Shown here: positions 17,049 to 26,105 of the stretch, one piece after another
Layout: each line of letters begins with the position of its first letter
How positions within the stretch are numbered: position 1 is the first letter of the stretch
NCBI GenBank assembly: GCA_016177875.1
Contig: JACOUL010000015.1
Coordinates: 97,319 to 161,318, forward strand
Direction: 5' to 3'
DNA from: Burkholderiales bacterium
Lineage (GTDB): Bacteria; Pseudomonadota; Gammaproteobacteria; Burkholderiales; Burkholderiaceae_D
Length of the DNA: 64,000 nucleotides
Notes under the pieces: model-generated
What the model was told of the DNA's origin: nothing
Databases searched by the model: none
What the model saw: the letters and a program-made list of their open reading frames with translations, nothing else
Position numbers and translations under genes: made by a program

Positions 17049-17926
17049 ACGGTGGATACTTGACGCAATTGATCGAGATAGCGCCGGCTTACCGGAACTT
17101 GACTGCTGTCGCTCATGCTGGCGCGTGCGTCGCCCGACTCGAGAGGTTCGAGCGCACGTATATGGTCGAGATTGGCGATATAGCTGCGGTGCACGCGCAC
17201 AAATTTCTTGGGGGCGAGGCGCGTCTCGATGGCAGCCATTGTTGAACGCAGCAGATAGTCGTGCCCGCGCACCCGCAGGTTGACGTAGTTGCCGGAAGCC
17301 TGGATCCATTCGATATCCATGGCAGGCAGCAGGAATTCTTTGCCGCGCTTGCGTACGAGGAATCGCTCAGGGTGCTCGATCGGCTCCATCGGCGGGCCGT
17401 CTTCAGGCGTATCAAGCAGCTTCGCCTCGCCTTGCAGGCGCATGAGCACGAGCCGATAGAAATAAAGAATGACGATGACGAAGAAATAGGTGCGGAAATC
17501 TTTCAGGTATTGATAGCCCAGTAGTTTCGGCCAGCTCTTCACGACATATTGCGAGTCGAACGGGAGATAGAGCAAATTGTATAAGGCCACCATGGCGACG
17601 ACGTGGGTAACGGAATACACGATGGTCGCCAGAAAGTGGTAGTGCAGGTGGCGGACAAGCGTTCCCCATCGCAAGGGAAAACGCCGCTCGAAAGCCAACA
17701 CCAAGGGAACCCACATGAAGAGGACGACATTGCTGGCCCCGATGTGAATGATTTGCTGCCAGGGCTCGATGGTCCTAAATGCGGGTGGCAGGCGTTGTAT
17801 GTTGTTGATCGCTTGCCAGGAATTGAACCACCCCTGCATCAAGAAAAAGGCAAACCAAAAGCCAACTTCCACATAAGGCCGCCAACGCTGATATCGCGTA
17901 AAAAGATCGGAGGGTGGTTGAGTCAT
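17045..17926 (-). CDS. Membrane-anchored LytTR transcriptional regulator (first of pair)
   Basis: 293 residues from ATG 17926 (MTQPPSDLF). A longer frame back to 18019 exists but runs up against the tRNA gene and adds no domain. Four predicted membrane segments (FWFAFFLMQGWFNSW, VVLFMWVPLVLAF, YFFVIVILYFYRLVL and one around AMVALYNLLYL) precede a LytTR domain nearly identical in its recognition region to that of the downstream gene (MDIEWIQASGNYVNLRVRGHDYLLRS). Similar recognition regions suggest that both bind similar or shared sites. The order in the operon is this gene, then the 16164 gene, with a 4-base overlap. Confidence 0.88.
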   Translation of the reverse strand: MTQPPSDLFTRYQRWRPYVEVGFWFAFFLMQGWFNSWQAINNIQRLPPAFRTIEPWQQIIHIGASNVVLFMWVPLVLAFERRFPLRWGTLVRHLHYHFLATIVYSVTHVVAMVALYNLLYLPFDSQYVVKSWPKLLGYQYLKDFRTYFFVIVILYFYRLVLMRLQGEAKLLDTPEDGPPMEPIEHPERFLVRKRGKEFLLPAMDIEWIQASGNYVNLRVRGHDYLLRSTMAAIETRLAPKKFVRVHRSYIANLDHIRALEPLESGDARASMSDSSQVPVSRRYLDQLRQVSTV

Positions 17927-18021
17927 GGCGCAGTTCAAGCGTACGGGGTAACGATAACTCCAGGCAAAAACGATTCGACAAGACAAATAAAAAGCGCTCC
18001 GAGGTGGAGCGCTGTTCATCT

Positions 18022-18108
18022 TGGTGCCGAGAGCCGGAATCGAACCGGCACGGTATCACTACCGCGGGATTTTGAGTCCCGTGCGTCTACCTATTCCGCC
18101 ATCTCGGC
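18022..18108 (-). tRNA. tRNA-Leu (CAA)
   Basis: The minus strand folds into a complete class II tRNA of 87 nt including an encoded CCA (18022-18024). The acceptor arms are GCCGAGA/TCTCGGC, the anticodon stem GGGACTC-AAAATCCC places CAA in the loop, a long variable arm follows, and the T arm reads CCGGTTCGATTCCGG. It reads UUG leucine codons. It lies just upstream of the LytTR pair on the same strand. Confidence 0.96.
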
Positions 18109-18245
18109 AACGGGACCGCCATTATCCACTATTTGGACTTCCTGATCAACCGCTGGCGTGTTTTATGCATGCAAGATCGTTTTATAGGCTGAAATGGTGC
18201 GAATTCGCCCTTCTTTTCCTGCATTCTAAAAATGTTGGGAGCGCC

Positions 18246-18321
18246 TATAGTGAAGTTGTCTCCTCACATCCCTCCAAAGGTGTGAATTCAGCCCGTGACC
18301 TCACCGTCGCGGGCTTTTTTT
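18246..18321 (+). ncRNA. Candidate small RNA with a CCUCC loop and intrinsic terminator
   Basis: In the gap between tRNA-Leu and the gene at 18423 there is a TATAGT -10 match (18246-18251). After it come a 6-bp hairpin, CACATC (18265-18270) with GGTGTG (18279-18284), showing CCTCCAAA in its loop, and then a strong terminator. The terminator has a 9-bp stem with one G-U pair (18291-18314), loop CTCACC, and seven T. A transcript from about 18258 to 18321 would be about 63 nt. A loop complementary to Shine-Dalgarno sequences is typical of trans-acting small RNAs. No upstream coding gene on this strand explains the terminator. The -35 region is weak. Confidence 0.45.
18291..18321 (+). terminator. 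Strong intrinsic terminator
   Basis: GCCCGTGAC (18291-18299) pairs with GTCGCGGGC (18306-18314) around CTCACC and is followed by a T-run to 18321. It terminates plus-strand transcription before the gene at 18423. The only candidate transcript it could end is the small RNA proposed here. Confidence 0.85.
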
Positions 18322-18422
18322 ATCCAAGGAACAAAGCTTGATCTTGCTCATGGCTCGCTAGTTTCCCCGGACTATTCTTTCTCTTGCGCATTCGAACAAC
18401 AACGGAAAAAGAGGAGAAGAGA

Positions 18423-18629
18423 ATGACTTACTTCACTGCACGCAATAAATTCAGCGCGTCGCTCATGGCCAAAGGTTCCTGCTGGTACTGCAATAAGCAT
18501 TTGGATGATGTCCGCCGATTCTGCGGCCGCGAATGTGCGGAAGCTTTCGAGGAAGATGAGATGGCGATGGAACGCCGCATGCAGGCAACGCGTCAAACCA
18601 TCACCGACGCGACGTACGCATCCGCATGA
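18423..18629 (+). CDS. Small Cys-rich (treble-clef-like) protein
   Basis: 68 residues from ATG 18423, behind AGAGGAGAAG. It contains CWYCNKHLDDVRRFCGRECAEAF: two CxxC/CxxxC-type pairs, likely ligands of one zinc ion, followed by an acidic helix. The arrangement resembles small FCS or treble-clef zinc fingers that mediate protein or nucleic-acid contacts. The next gene overlaps the stop as ATGA, so the two small proteins are co-translated. The function is unknown. Confidence 0.8.
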   Translation: MTYFTARNKFSASLMAKGSCWYCNKHLDDVRRFCGRECAEAFEEDEMAMERRMQATRQTITDATYASA

Positions 18630-18778
18630 ATATTCATCTCACCCTAGGGCCATTGATTTCACTGATTGCGGGCATTCTGATCTTGGTTATGCCGCGGTTG
18701 TTGAACTTCATCGTCGCGATCTATTTGATCGTGATTGGCTTAGTGGGATTGTTTGGCGGCGGCAATCTGAAACTTTAA
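18626..18778 (+). CDS. DUF3096-like small membrane protein
   Basis: 50 residues starting at ATG 18626, overlapping the upstream stop by four bases. Almost the whole chain is hydrophobic, forming two short membrane helices: LGPLISLIAGILILVMPRLL and FIVAIYLIVIGLVGLFG, with PRLLNFIVA between. This is the pattern of the DUF3096 family of tiny inner-membrane proteins. The family has no known function. An inverted repeat at 18803 follows and probably ends this operon. Confidence 0.8.
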   Translation: MNIHLTLGPLISLIAGILILVMPRLLNFIVAIYLIVIGLVGLFGGGNLKL

Positions 18779-18802
18779 GCGAGCCGATAAAAACGGCGCT
18801 CG

Positions 18803-18829
18803 AAAGCCTGTCGAGGCAGGCTTTATTAT
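18803..18829. terminator. Two-way intrinsic terminator
   Basis: AAAGCCTG (18803-18810) and CAGGCTTT (18817-18824) form an 8-bp stem with loop TCGAGG, followed by TTATTATTT. It lies between the convergent DUF3096 gene and the gene ending at 18830 and could serve both. Confidence 0.7.
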
Positions 18830-19318
18830 TTAAGCTGGCGCAGTGACTTCGACTTCGCCGAAAGTCATGTAGACATAGGTGTCGGGCGTAATGCGCGCAC
18901 GATAAGCGCCGCTTGCTTCCGCCAGCAGCATGGCTAAGGCCGTATATTCCCATGCCCGTTTTTCCGTCGCCGGTACTTGTGCGGTCGTGAATTCCGGGCA
19001 GTTGTATTCCTCCCCGAAAGTTTTGACGCACGCCGCATGATTTTGCAGCGTACGCTGCACCGATGGGTGATCCCATCCCCACATGAAGCTGCCGTTCTTG
19101 ACGTGATGCGTGCCGATCACTTGGACTGGTGCGCTGACTTCGCTGCCGTCGGCGAACGTAAACACGATGCGACCGTCGCTTTCATCGACTTTCCAGGATT
19201 GTTCGCGGCCGAGGTTCCAGTTTTTGCGATGTTCGGCATTCATCAATTGCAGGCTTTCGACGCTGCCGGCGATGAGCGCTTCGATATCGAGTTTCTTTTT
19301 CTTAAAGATGCCAAGCAT
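18830..19318 (-). CDS. DUF6882-like protein
   Basis: 162 residues from ATG 19318, with GGAGACA upstream; a frame from 19345 would add nine residues inside the palindromic element and is not preferred. It starts MLGIFKKKKLDIEAL and is rich in aromatic residues (SFMWGWDHPSVQRTL, RAWEYTALAMLLAEASGAYRA). The overall pattern matches what I remember of DUF6882, soluble proteins of unknown function. It has no signal peptide. Palindromic element B lies directly upstream and could affect its expression. Confidence 0.7.
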   Translation of the reverse strand: MLGIFKKKKLDIEALIAGSVESLQLMNAEHRKNWNLGREQSWKVDESDGRIVFTFADGSEVSAPVQVIGTHHVKNGSFMWGWDHPSVQRTLQNHAACVKTFGEEYNCPEFTTAQVPATEKRAWEYTALAMLLAEASGAYRARITPDTYVYMTFGEVEVTAPA

Positions 19319-19332
19319 GGTTGTCTCCCTAC

Positions 19333-19433
19333 GAGCGCCTAACAAAATGCCGCTTGCGGTGTTGCGGCTCCTTGTCGTAGATCTGTACTGTCTTCGTCGC
19401 CGCGCCTTGCAATCGACATTTTGTTAGGCGCTC
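19333..19433. repeat. 101-bp palindromic intergenic element, copy B
   Basis: Perfect 17-bp arms (19333-19349 and 19417-19433; left arm GAGCGCCTAACAAAATG) enclose a 67-bp core containing TTGCGGTGTTGCGG and CTTGTCGTAG. It has the same design as the element at 16026 (17-bp arms, both containing GAGC near the outer end and TGCGGTG inside), but the arm sequence differs. It sits between the PfkB stop and the DUF6882 start, both on the minus strand. Confidence 0.75.
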
Positions 19434-19529
19434 TAATTTATTTTTGTTGCGCGTACTTTAGGGGAAATTTCACATTGCCGCGATGGCAGATTGGTAATTG
19501 AAAATTAGGCAACCGAAATTTACATTGTT

Positions 19530-20456
19530 TTACTTTTTCGCATGCTCGCTTAAGAAGGTTTCGACTTCTTCACGCGTGGGGATGCCGGCGCGTCCGCCTT
19601 GGCGCGTGCACTTAAGCGCGGCAACTGCACTGGCAAAGCGCATGGCATGCGTCACCGTTTGGCCTTCGCCCAACGCAAACGCATACGCGCCGTGAAACAC
19701 GTCGCCGGCGCCGGTGGTGTCAACTACGTGTACGGAAAATGCCGGCTGATGGTGCAGGCCATGATCATCCAGCCAAATCGTTCCTTTGGCGCCGCGCGTG
19801 ACGGCGGCAACGCGGCAGCCGAGATCGCGCACTTTTTTTAATGCGGTACGGCGGTTGGCATCATTGTCGAGGCAATCTTTCCCGCAGAATGAACGCAGGC
19901 CGGGCTCGGAAAAAATGGCGTGATCGACCAAGGGCAGCACGGCGAGGTAAGCGCCGTCGGCGGCGATCTCTCCATCGAGCACAGTGGGAATATTCGCAGC
20001 GCGCGCAACGGCGAAGATCGCGCACGCGCCTTCCACCCAGCGAATGTCCGCGTGAATCGCTTGCGCGGCTTTGACTTGATCGAGCGGCAGCCAATCGGGC
20101 GCGTCGGGAATATCGGCGCCGCGATAGTTCACGATCATGCGTTCGCCGTCGTGCGATACGATGATCGCCGAAGTCGACGAGCGCGCATGTTGGAAAAGCC
20201 GGAACTGCGAGACATCGACGCCGCAGGCCGCCATCTCTTTTTTCATCGTATGACCGGGCACATCGTCGCCGGCTCGTCCCCAGTACGCGGCATCTCCGCC
20301 GAGGCGGGCGGCCGCCACAGCGGCATTGGCGGCCATGCCGCCGCCGAGTTCCATGTAATCGCTTGCGCGGAATTTACCGCCGGTAGTAGGCAAGTCGTAT
20401 ACCGGCCAGACTTTGTCCAGCACGGTGTTGCCCAAGCAAATGATTCGTACGCTCAT
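19530..20456 (-). CDS. PfkB-family sugar kinase
   Basis: 308 residues of ribokinase/PfkB type, which phosphorylate a sugar or nucleoside hydroxyl with ATP. The N-terminal substrate motif GGGMAANAAVAAARLGG and the C-terminal anion-hole and base motif DTTGAGDVFHGAYAFAL are intact, so it should be active. It is the last gene of a three-gene operon with a MATE exporter and a membrane glycosyltransferase; its start overlaps the exporter stop by four bases. The substrate cannot be told from the sequence. The neighbours suggest cell-envelope sugar handling, but that is only an inference. Confidence 0.88.
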   Translation of the reverse strand: MSVRIICLGNTVLDKVWPVYDLPTTGGKFRASDYMELGGGMAANAAVAAARLGGDAAYWGRAGDDVPGHTMKKEMAACGVDVSQFRLFQHARSSTSAIIVSHDGERMIVNYRGADIPDAPDWLPLDQVKAAQAIHADIRWVEGACAIFAVARAANIPTVLDGEIAADGAYLAVLPLVDHAIFSEPGLRSFCGKDCLDNDANRRTALKKVRDLGCRVAAVTRGAKGTIWLDDHGLHHQPAFSVHVVDTTGAGDVFHGAYAFALGEGQTVTHAMRFASAVAALKCTRQGGRAGIPTREEVETFLSEHAKK

Positions 20457-21817
20457 TGTCGTTTATTGTTTTGAATGAGATGTAGATACCATAACAAGCT
20501 TATGCCGGCTAAGGCAACACTGGCAGTATTGCCGAGCCAAAAACCGGCCGCGCCTGTTGCATAAAGCGGTATCCAGTCGAATACGCGAAAGCCGAATATA
20601 TAGCCGCCGCCCAAACCCACGCCCCATAACATGACGGCATAAATGATGGTCGGAACGACCGCAATTTTGTAGGCGCGCAGTACGAAGGCGGCGCTGGCTT
20701 GCAGGGCATCGAAAAAATGATACATCCCGATGAACATATATAGCGGCAAGGCAACCGCGATCACGGCCGGGTCCGGCGTGTAAGCGCGCACGATCCCCTC
20801 GCGCGCCAGCCATACGATGAGTCCTACGCATGCCGCCAGCAAGGCAGCGAATCGTATGCCGGCTTGGGCGATACGGCGTGCTTCTTGTGGATTGCGTGCA
20901 CCCACCGCGTGCGCCACCAGCGTGCCGGTCGCGCTGGCAAGCGATAAGGGCATCATATAAAGCACGGTGACGAAGTTGGCAGTGATCTGATGTCCTGCCA
21001 CCATGTCGGTGCCCAAGCGCGCGATGAAGAGCGCCATGAAGGCGAAGGCGGAGACTTCAATCAGGTAACTGAGCCCCATCGGGATGCCGAGAATAATCAA
21101 GGCGCGCTGCGCGCTCCAGCGCGGTAAGACGAAGCCGGTGCCGAATATGCCAAACACGCGATAAAACGGCGATCTGCGCAATAGGATGAATCCTGCCGCA
21201 AGGCTGACCCAGGCGGTGATGGCGGTAGCGATCGCGCAGCCCGGTCCGCCGAATGCCGGTAATCCCAAGCCGCCGAAAATAAACAGCGTATTAAGCGGGA
21301 CTTTCAATGCCAGCGCTGCGACTTGAATCAGCATCACCGCCTTGGGCCGGGCGACGGCGTTGTTTAATGCGCCGTACACCCGAAAGGCTAACGCGGCAGG
21401 TAGGGCGAAGGCGAGCGCGCGCAAGTAAAACGCGGCTTTGGCGTTCAGTTCCGGCGAAGCTTGCGCAAACGAAAGCAGCGGTTGCGGAAACAAGAGCAAG
21501 AGGCCGCCGGCGATCGTTAAGAACAGCGCCAGCCACGCACCTTGCTTTACTTCTGCGCCGATCTCGTCAAAGCGTTTGGCGCCGAATAATTGGCCGATGA
21601 TCGGCGACAGGGCTTGCAGTACGCCGTTGGCGCCGACGAACACGCACAGATAGATCGATACGCTGATCGATAACGCCGCCAAGTCGGTGGCCGAATAGCG
21701 CGACGTCATCGCGGTATCGATCACGCCGTTGGCAATCGTCGCGAGTTGTCCTACCAGAATGGGCCAAGCAAGCGATGCGATGCGCACCGTCGGGCGGCGC
21801 GGAACGGTTACCGTCAT
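20453..21817 (-). CDS. MATE-family efflux transporter
   Basis: 454 residues with about twelve hydrophobic segments and MATE signatures: LAWPILVGQLATIANGVIDTAMTSRYSATDLAALS and the internal repeat beginning RALIILGIPMGLSYLIEVSAFAFMALFIARLG. Such proteins export cationic drugs or lipid-linked compounds in exchange for Na+ or H+. Its start shares one base with the stop of the glycosyltransferase upstream (TAATG). Placement between a glycosyltransferase and a sugar kinase would also fit export of a glycosylated product. Confidence 0.9.
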   Translation of the reverse strand: MTVTVPRRPTVRIASLAWPILVGQLATIANGVIDTAMTSRYSATDLAALSISVSIYLCVFVGANGVLQALSPIIGQLFGAKRFDEIGAEVKQGAWLALFLTIAGGLLLLFPQPLLSFAQASPELNAKAAFYLRALAFALPAALAFRVYGALNNAVARPKAVMLIQVAALALKVPLNTLFIFGGLGLPAFGGPGCAIATAITAWVSLAAGFILLRRSPFYRVFGIFGTGFVLPRWSAQRALIILGIPMGLSYLIEVSAFAFMALFIARLGTDMVAGHQITANFVTVLYMMPLSLASATGTLVAHAVGARNPQEARRIAQAGIRFAALLAACVGLIVWLAREGIVRAYTPDPAVIAVALPLYMFIGMYHFFDALQASAAFVLRAYKIAVVPTIIYAVMLWGVGLGGGYIFGFRVFDWIPLYATGAAGFWLGNTASVALAGISLLWYLHLIQNNKRQ

Positions 21818-23532
21818 TAATGAATGCGTTGATACAGCCTAAAACGTTCATCGCGGTCGGCCGGACGCCGGCCTTCCCACAAGAGGCGCCACTGTTGCGC
21901 CGAACGCGTGATGATGCGGACGTCGTCTTTCCTGCGATTATTGTCCTGCAATAGCAGGTAATCGCATTGCGCCGAATCATTTCGGGCGAATGTCACGCCG
22001 CCTAGGTAAGCAAAGGACGCGCGTTGCGCAGGGCCGACGTAAGCTTCGACGCAATAGCCGGTATGGGGTAGTTCAAGCGCAAGTTGTCGCGCAACGGCGC
22101 CATAACTGCGCATGTAATTACCCCATGGCAGCCAGAGCGTCATGATCAGCAGCCAGCACAAAATCACGCCGCCGGACGAGAGGACGACGGCGCGCCACAG
22201 TACCGGCGGACGCCGTGAAATGCGCCAGTGCACCAGAGCGATCCAACCGGCCGATGCGGCGATTGCCACGATCAAGGCAAACAAATTGAATTCCGGCTTG
22301 AAGCCCGGCGCGAGCTTGAAGGCATTGCGTGCCAGCTGCGCCGGCCAGCCGGTTTGTTTGGCGATCCAGCCGAGCCAAATGAAGCCGGCAACCGTCGTCA
22401 GCGTCATGACCGAGAACCAGTCGACGGCATTGATTGTGCCGCGCTTCATGGTGGGTAATCCAAAGGCCGCAAGTATCGCCAGCGACGGCAGCAGCGGCAG
22501 TAAAATGCCCGGCTCGGAATGGACATTCAAGATCGCCAGCAGCGCGATCGTATTGCAAAAAATGAAGGGCAGCGCGATGTGCAGCGCATTATATTGGCGC
22601 CGCCACGCATATACCGCCCAGGCGGCAAACGGCCAAGCCGGCCAAACGAACCAGATGCCGTTGACGACGAGGTACTTCAGGGCGTCGAGCGACGGCGGAT
22701 TGAGCTGCCGAAAACTGGTCGCCATCCAGGCGGCGAATTGCATGTTGCCGGCCGCTTGCGTCGAATGCAGCGCAATTATCCAAGCGCTCGGCACCAGGAC
22801 GGCGATCGGCAGAGTCAGTGCCAACAGGCGCGGATTCAGGGACTTGTTTTGCAGCGTGTCGTAAATGACCAGTGCCAGCCAAAGCGCAAGGGGCATCAGC
22901 CAGGTGCGTGTGAGGGCCATCAAGCCCAGCGCAATACCCAGCACAATTGCCGCACGCGCCGAATTGTTTTCGAAGAAACGCGCCGCTGCATACAGCGAAA
23001 ATGCCACCAGCGAAATATGCAAGGCGTTGGCGCTGGTGGAGTGGCTATGCACCAAGAGGCCCAGACAACCCAGGAAGATCAGCAGCGCGCCGTCCGCCAG
23101 AGTGCGGCCATAGTCTCTCGGCTCGGGTTGGCCGCCGAAGGCTAAGCGCAAGGGCTGAGAATCGTTGCGGCGACCGAGTAAATATGCGGCATACCATACC
23201 GAGGTCGCGCCGACCAGAAAGAATGCAACGGAGGCGATGCGCGCCGCCAATACGTCGCCGAGCAGCCAGCCGAATAATTGAATGAAGAGCGCGCCGATCC
23301 AATAAGCGAGAGGCCCTTCCTGCGACATGGCCAAGCCCACGATATTCGGCGTTAACCAGTCTTGCCAAGTGCCGTGCGCCATCGTCCACATGATGCCGAA
23401 GCCGGCGGCGTCTTCATTCTTCCAGGGGTCGCGGCCGATCAAGCCGGGCAAGATGTAGAGTAAGCACAGCGCGAACAATCCCCAGCGCGGTAGCGCATTG
23501 GTGGCGGAGGCGGGAAGACGTACTGGCTTCAT
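21817..23532 (-). CDS. Membrane glycosyltransferase of the ArnT/PMT type
   Basis: 571 residues with many membrane helices and a GT39/GT83-type N-terminus: LLYILPGLIGRDPWKNEDAAGFGIMWTMAHG has the first-loop acidic residues, and EGPLAYWIGALFIQLFGWLLGD follows. These enzymes move sugars from undecaprenyl phosphate to lipid A or proteins in the periplasm. A C-terminal globular part of about 100 residues contains YCVEAYVGPAQRASFAYLGG. It is the first gene of the operon with the MATE and PfkB genes. The acceptor is unknown. Confidence 0.85.
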   Translation of the reverse strand: MKPVRLPASATNALPRWGLFALCLLYILPGLIGRDPWKNEDAAGFGIMWTMAHGTWQDWLTPNIVGLAMSQEGPLAYWIGALFIQLFGWLLGDVLAARIASVAFFLVGATSVWYAAYLLGRRNDSQPLRLAFGGQPEPRDYGRTLADGALLIFLGCLGLLVHSHSTSANALHISLVAFSLYAAARFFENNSARAAIVLGIALGLMALTRTWLMPLALWLALVIYDTLQNKSLNPRLLALTLPIAVLVPSAWIIALHSTQAAGNMQFAAWMATSFRQLNPPSLDALKYLVVNGIWFVWPAWPFAAWAVYAWRRQYNALHIALPFIFCNTIALLAILNVHSEPGILLPLLPSLAILAAFGLPTMKRGTINAVDWFSVMTLTTVAGFIWLGWIAKQTGWPAQLARNAFKLAPGFKPEFNLFALIVAIAASAGWIALVHWRISRRPPVLWRAVVLSSGGVILCWLLIMTLWLPWGNYMRSYGAVARQLALELPHTGYCVEAYVGPAQRASFAYLGGVTFARNDSAQCDYLLLQDNNRRKDDVRIITRSAQQWRLLWEGRRPADRDERFRLYQRIH

Positions 23533-23613
23533 GCGGGAATGATCGTGGACTTGGAATTAAACACTTGTTATCGGCCAGCCGTATTGTGCCGCATTAGACG
23601 AGAGGGTCAAACA

Positions 23614-23639
23614 AAAAAGGCAGCCTTAGCTGCCTTTTT
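23614..23639 (-). terminator. Intrinsic terminator of rpmE2
   Basis: AAAAAGGCAGC (23614-23624) and GCTGCCTTTTT (23629-23639) form an 11-bp stem with a 4-nt loop. On the minus strand a T-run follows the stem. It lies 20 bases beyond the rpmE2 stop and separates that gene from the glycosyltransferase operon. Confidence 0.88.
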
Positions 23640-23658
23640 GATACGCTGAACGAAGCGA

Positions 23659-23922
23659 TTAGCCTTGTTGCGTCTTGGAACCGACAGTACCGAATTTCTT
23701 GCGGAATTTATCCACGCGGCCGGCCGTGTCGACGATCTTGTGCTTGCCGGTGAAGAATGGGTGGGACTCTGCCGACACCTCGATCTTTACGAGCGGGTAT
23801 TCCTTGCCTTCGAAATTGATTTTATCTTTGGTTTGGATGGTGGAACGGGTGATAAATTTGAAATCGCAGGAGAGGTCGTGGAACACGACTTCGCGATAAT
23901 CAGGGTGAATGCCTTCTTTCAT
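23659..23922 (-). CDS. rpmE2: Ribosomal protein bL31, type B (zinc-independent)
   Basis: 87 residues from ATG 23922, chosen because AGGAAA lies just upstream and the family starts MKEGIHPDY. The sequence [29 protein letters not shown] and [25 protein letters not shown] is that of bL31 on the large ribosomal subunit. Only one Cys is present and the zinc CxxC pair is missing, so it is the zinc-free type B. Type B genes are often induced under zinc shortage, but no Zur box was identified here. It lies beside rho, as in other Burkholderiales. Confidence 0.95.
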   Translation of the reverse strand: MKEGIHPDYREVVFHDLSCDFKFITRSTIQTKDKINFEGKEYPLVKIEVSAESHPFFTGKHKIVDTAGRVDKFRKKFGTVGSKTQQG

Positions 23923-24162
23923 GGTTTCCTCGATATGTTTGGTAGCCAACCGCCACTTCGTCGGCCGTACTGCTTCTTGGCCCGATTGCCGATCACTTGC
24001 CAGGTGGTAAAGAACTAGAGATTATACAATAGAATCAGTTAGTTGCAAGTTCTGTTCCCTGGATCGGAAGCTTGATCGCACGCTCAGCCTTCCGTCCACG
24101 GTGCCGCTTGCAAGCGGCTTCGATTCGGACAGCGTGAGGCAATGCCTCACGAAACCCTGTCC
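23923..24162. other. Gene-free region between rho and rpmE2 with two palindromes
   Basis: This 240-bp stretch follows the rho stop on the minus strand. It holds a perfect 16-bp palindrome GCCGCTTGCAAGCGGC (24103-24118) and an 8-bp hairpin CGTGAGGC-AAT-GCCTCACG (24133-24151). Neither is followed by T on either strand. They may slow transcription past rho or protect the 3' end. Confidence 0.5.
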
Positions 24163-25425
<1,263 letters not shown>

Positions 25426-25490
25426 AGTAGTTGTGTAAGTGTCCCGTGGCGGGAAAGAGTTGGTGGGGGAGGGGACTGCGAGGGTTTATT

Positions 25491-25520
25491 CAAAAAGCGG
25501 CGCTGCGAGCGCAGCGCCGC
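25491..25520 (-). terminator. Intrinsic terminator between trxA and rho
   Basis: GCGGCGCTGC (25497-25506) and GCAGCGCCGC (25511-25520) form a perfect 10-bp stem with a 4-nt loop. On the minus strand it is followed by TTTTTG (25491-25496). It begins a few bases beyond the trxA stop. Confidence 0.88.
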
Positions 25521-25528
25521 GACTAAAA

Positions 25529-25855
25529 TTAAATGTTGCTGTCGATGAAGGACGTCAGCTGGCCCTTTGCCATCGCGCCGACCTTCTGCGCCGCCGGCAC
25601 GCCGTTTTTAAACAGGATCAAGGTCGGAATGCCGCGGATGCCGAACTTGGCCGGCACGGCTTGATTGGCGTCCACGTCCATCTTGGCAATCTGCAGCTTG
25701 CCTTCGTATTCCTTTGCAACTTCTTCCAGGATGGGCGCGATCATCTTACAAGGTCCGCACCATTCAGCCCAAAAGTCGACCAGCACCGGCTTGTCGGACT
25801 TCAGCACGTCAGATTCAAAGGATGCATCGGAGATGTATTTAATGTTATCGCTCAT
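25529..25855 (-). CDS. trxA: Thioredoxin
   Basis: 108 residues, the usual thioredoxin length. The active site [10 protein letters not shown] is intact, and the cis-proline loop [14 protein letters not shown] is present. It reduces cytosolic protein disulfides with electrons from thioredoxin reductase. GAGG lies just before ATG 25855. It is divergent from addB across a 250-bp region that should hold both promoters. It is monocistronic by virtue of the terminator at 25491. Confidence 0.97.
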   Translation of the reverse strand: MSDNIKYISDASFESDVLKSDKPVLVDFWAEWCGPCKMIAPILEEVAKEYEGKLQIAKMDVDANQAVPAKFGIRGIPTLILFKNGVPAAQKVGAMAKGQLTSFIDSNI

Positions 25856-26105
25856 GATTGCCTCAAACGAGGGGAAAAAAGATCACACGTTTTTTAAGGC
25901 TTACTCTCGTTGACGAAAGTCAGCCCACTACGTAGCCGAATTACAAGATACAGCACTGAAATGGAGACGTCTTGCGCGAATTCAAGTTCCCGTAACGGGT
26001 GGCAAGATAGTAATACGGCGGGATTCGGACAAATCATACCTGATTTTTACGAAAAGTGGGGGTCGCAGGGTCAATTTCTATGTTGGCTCGCATAAAATTC
26101 AGCAT

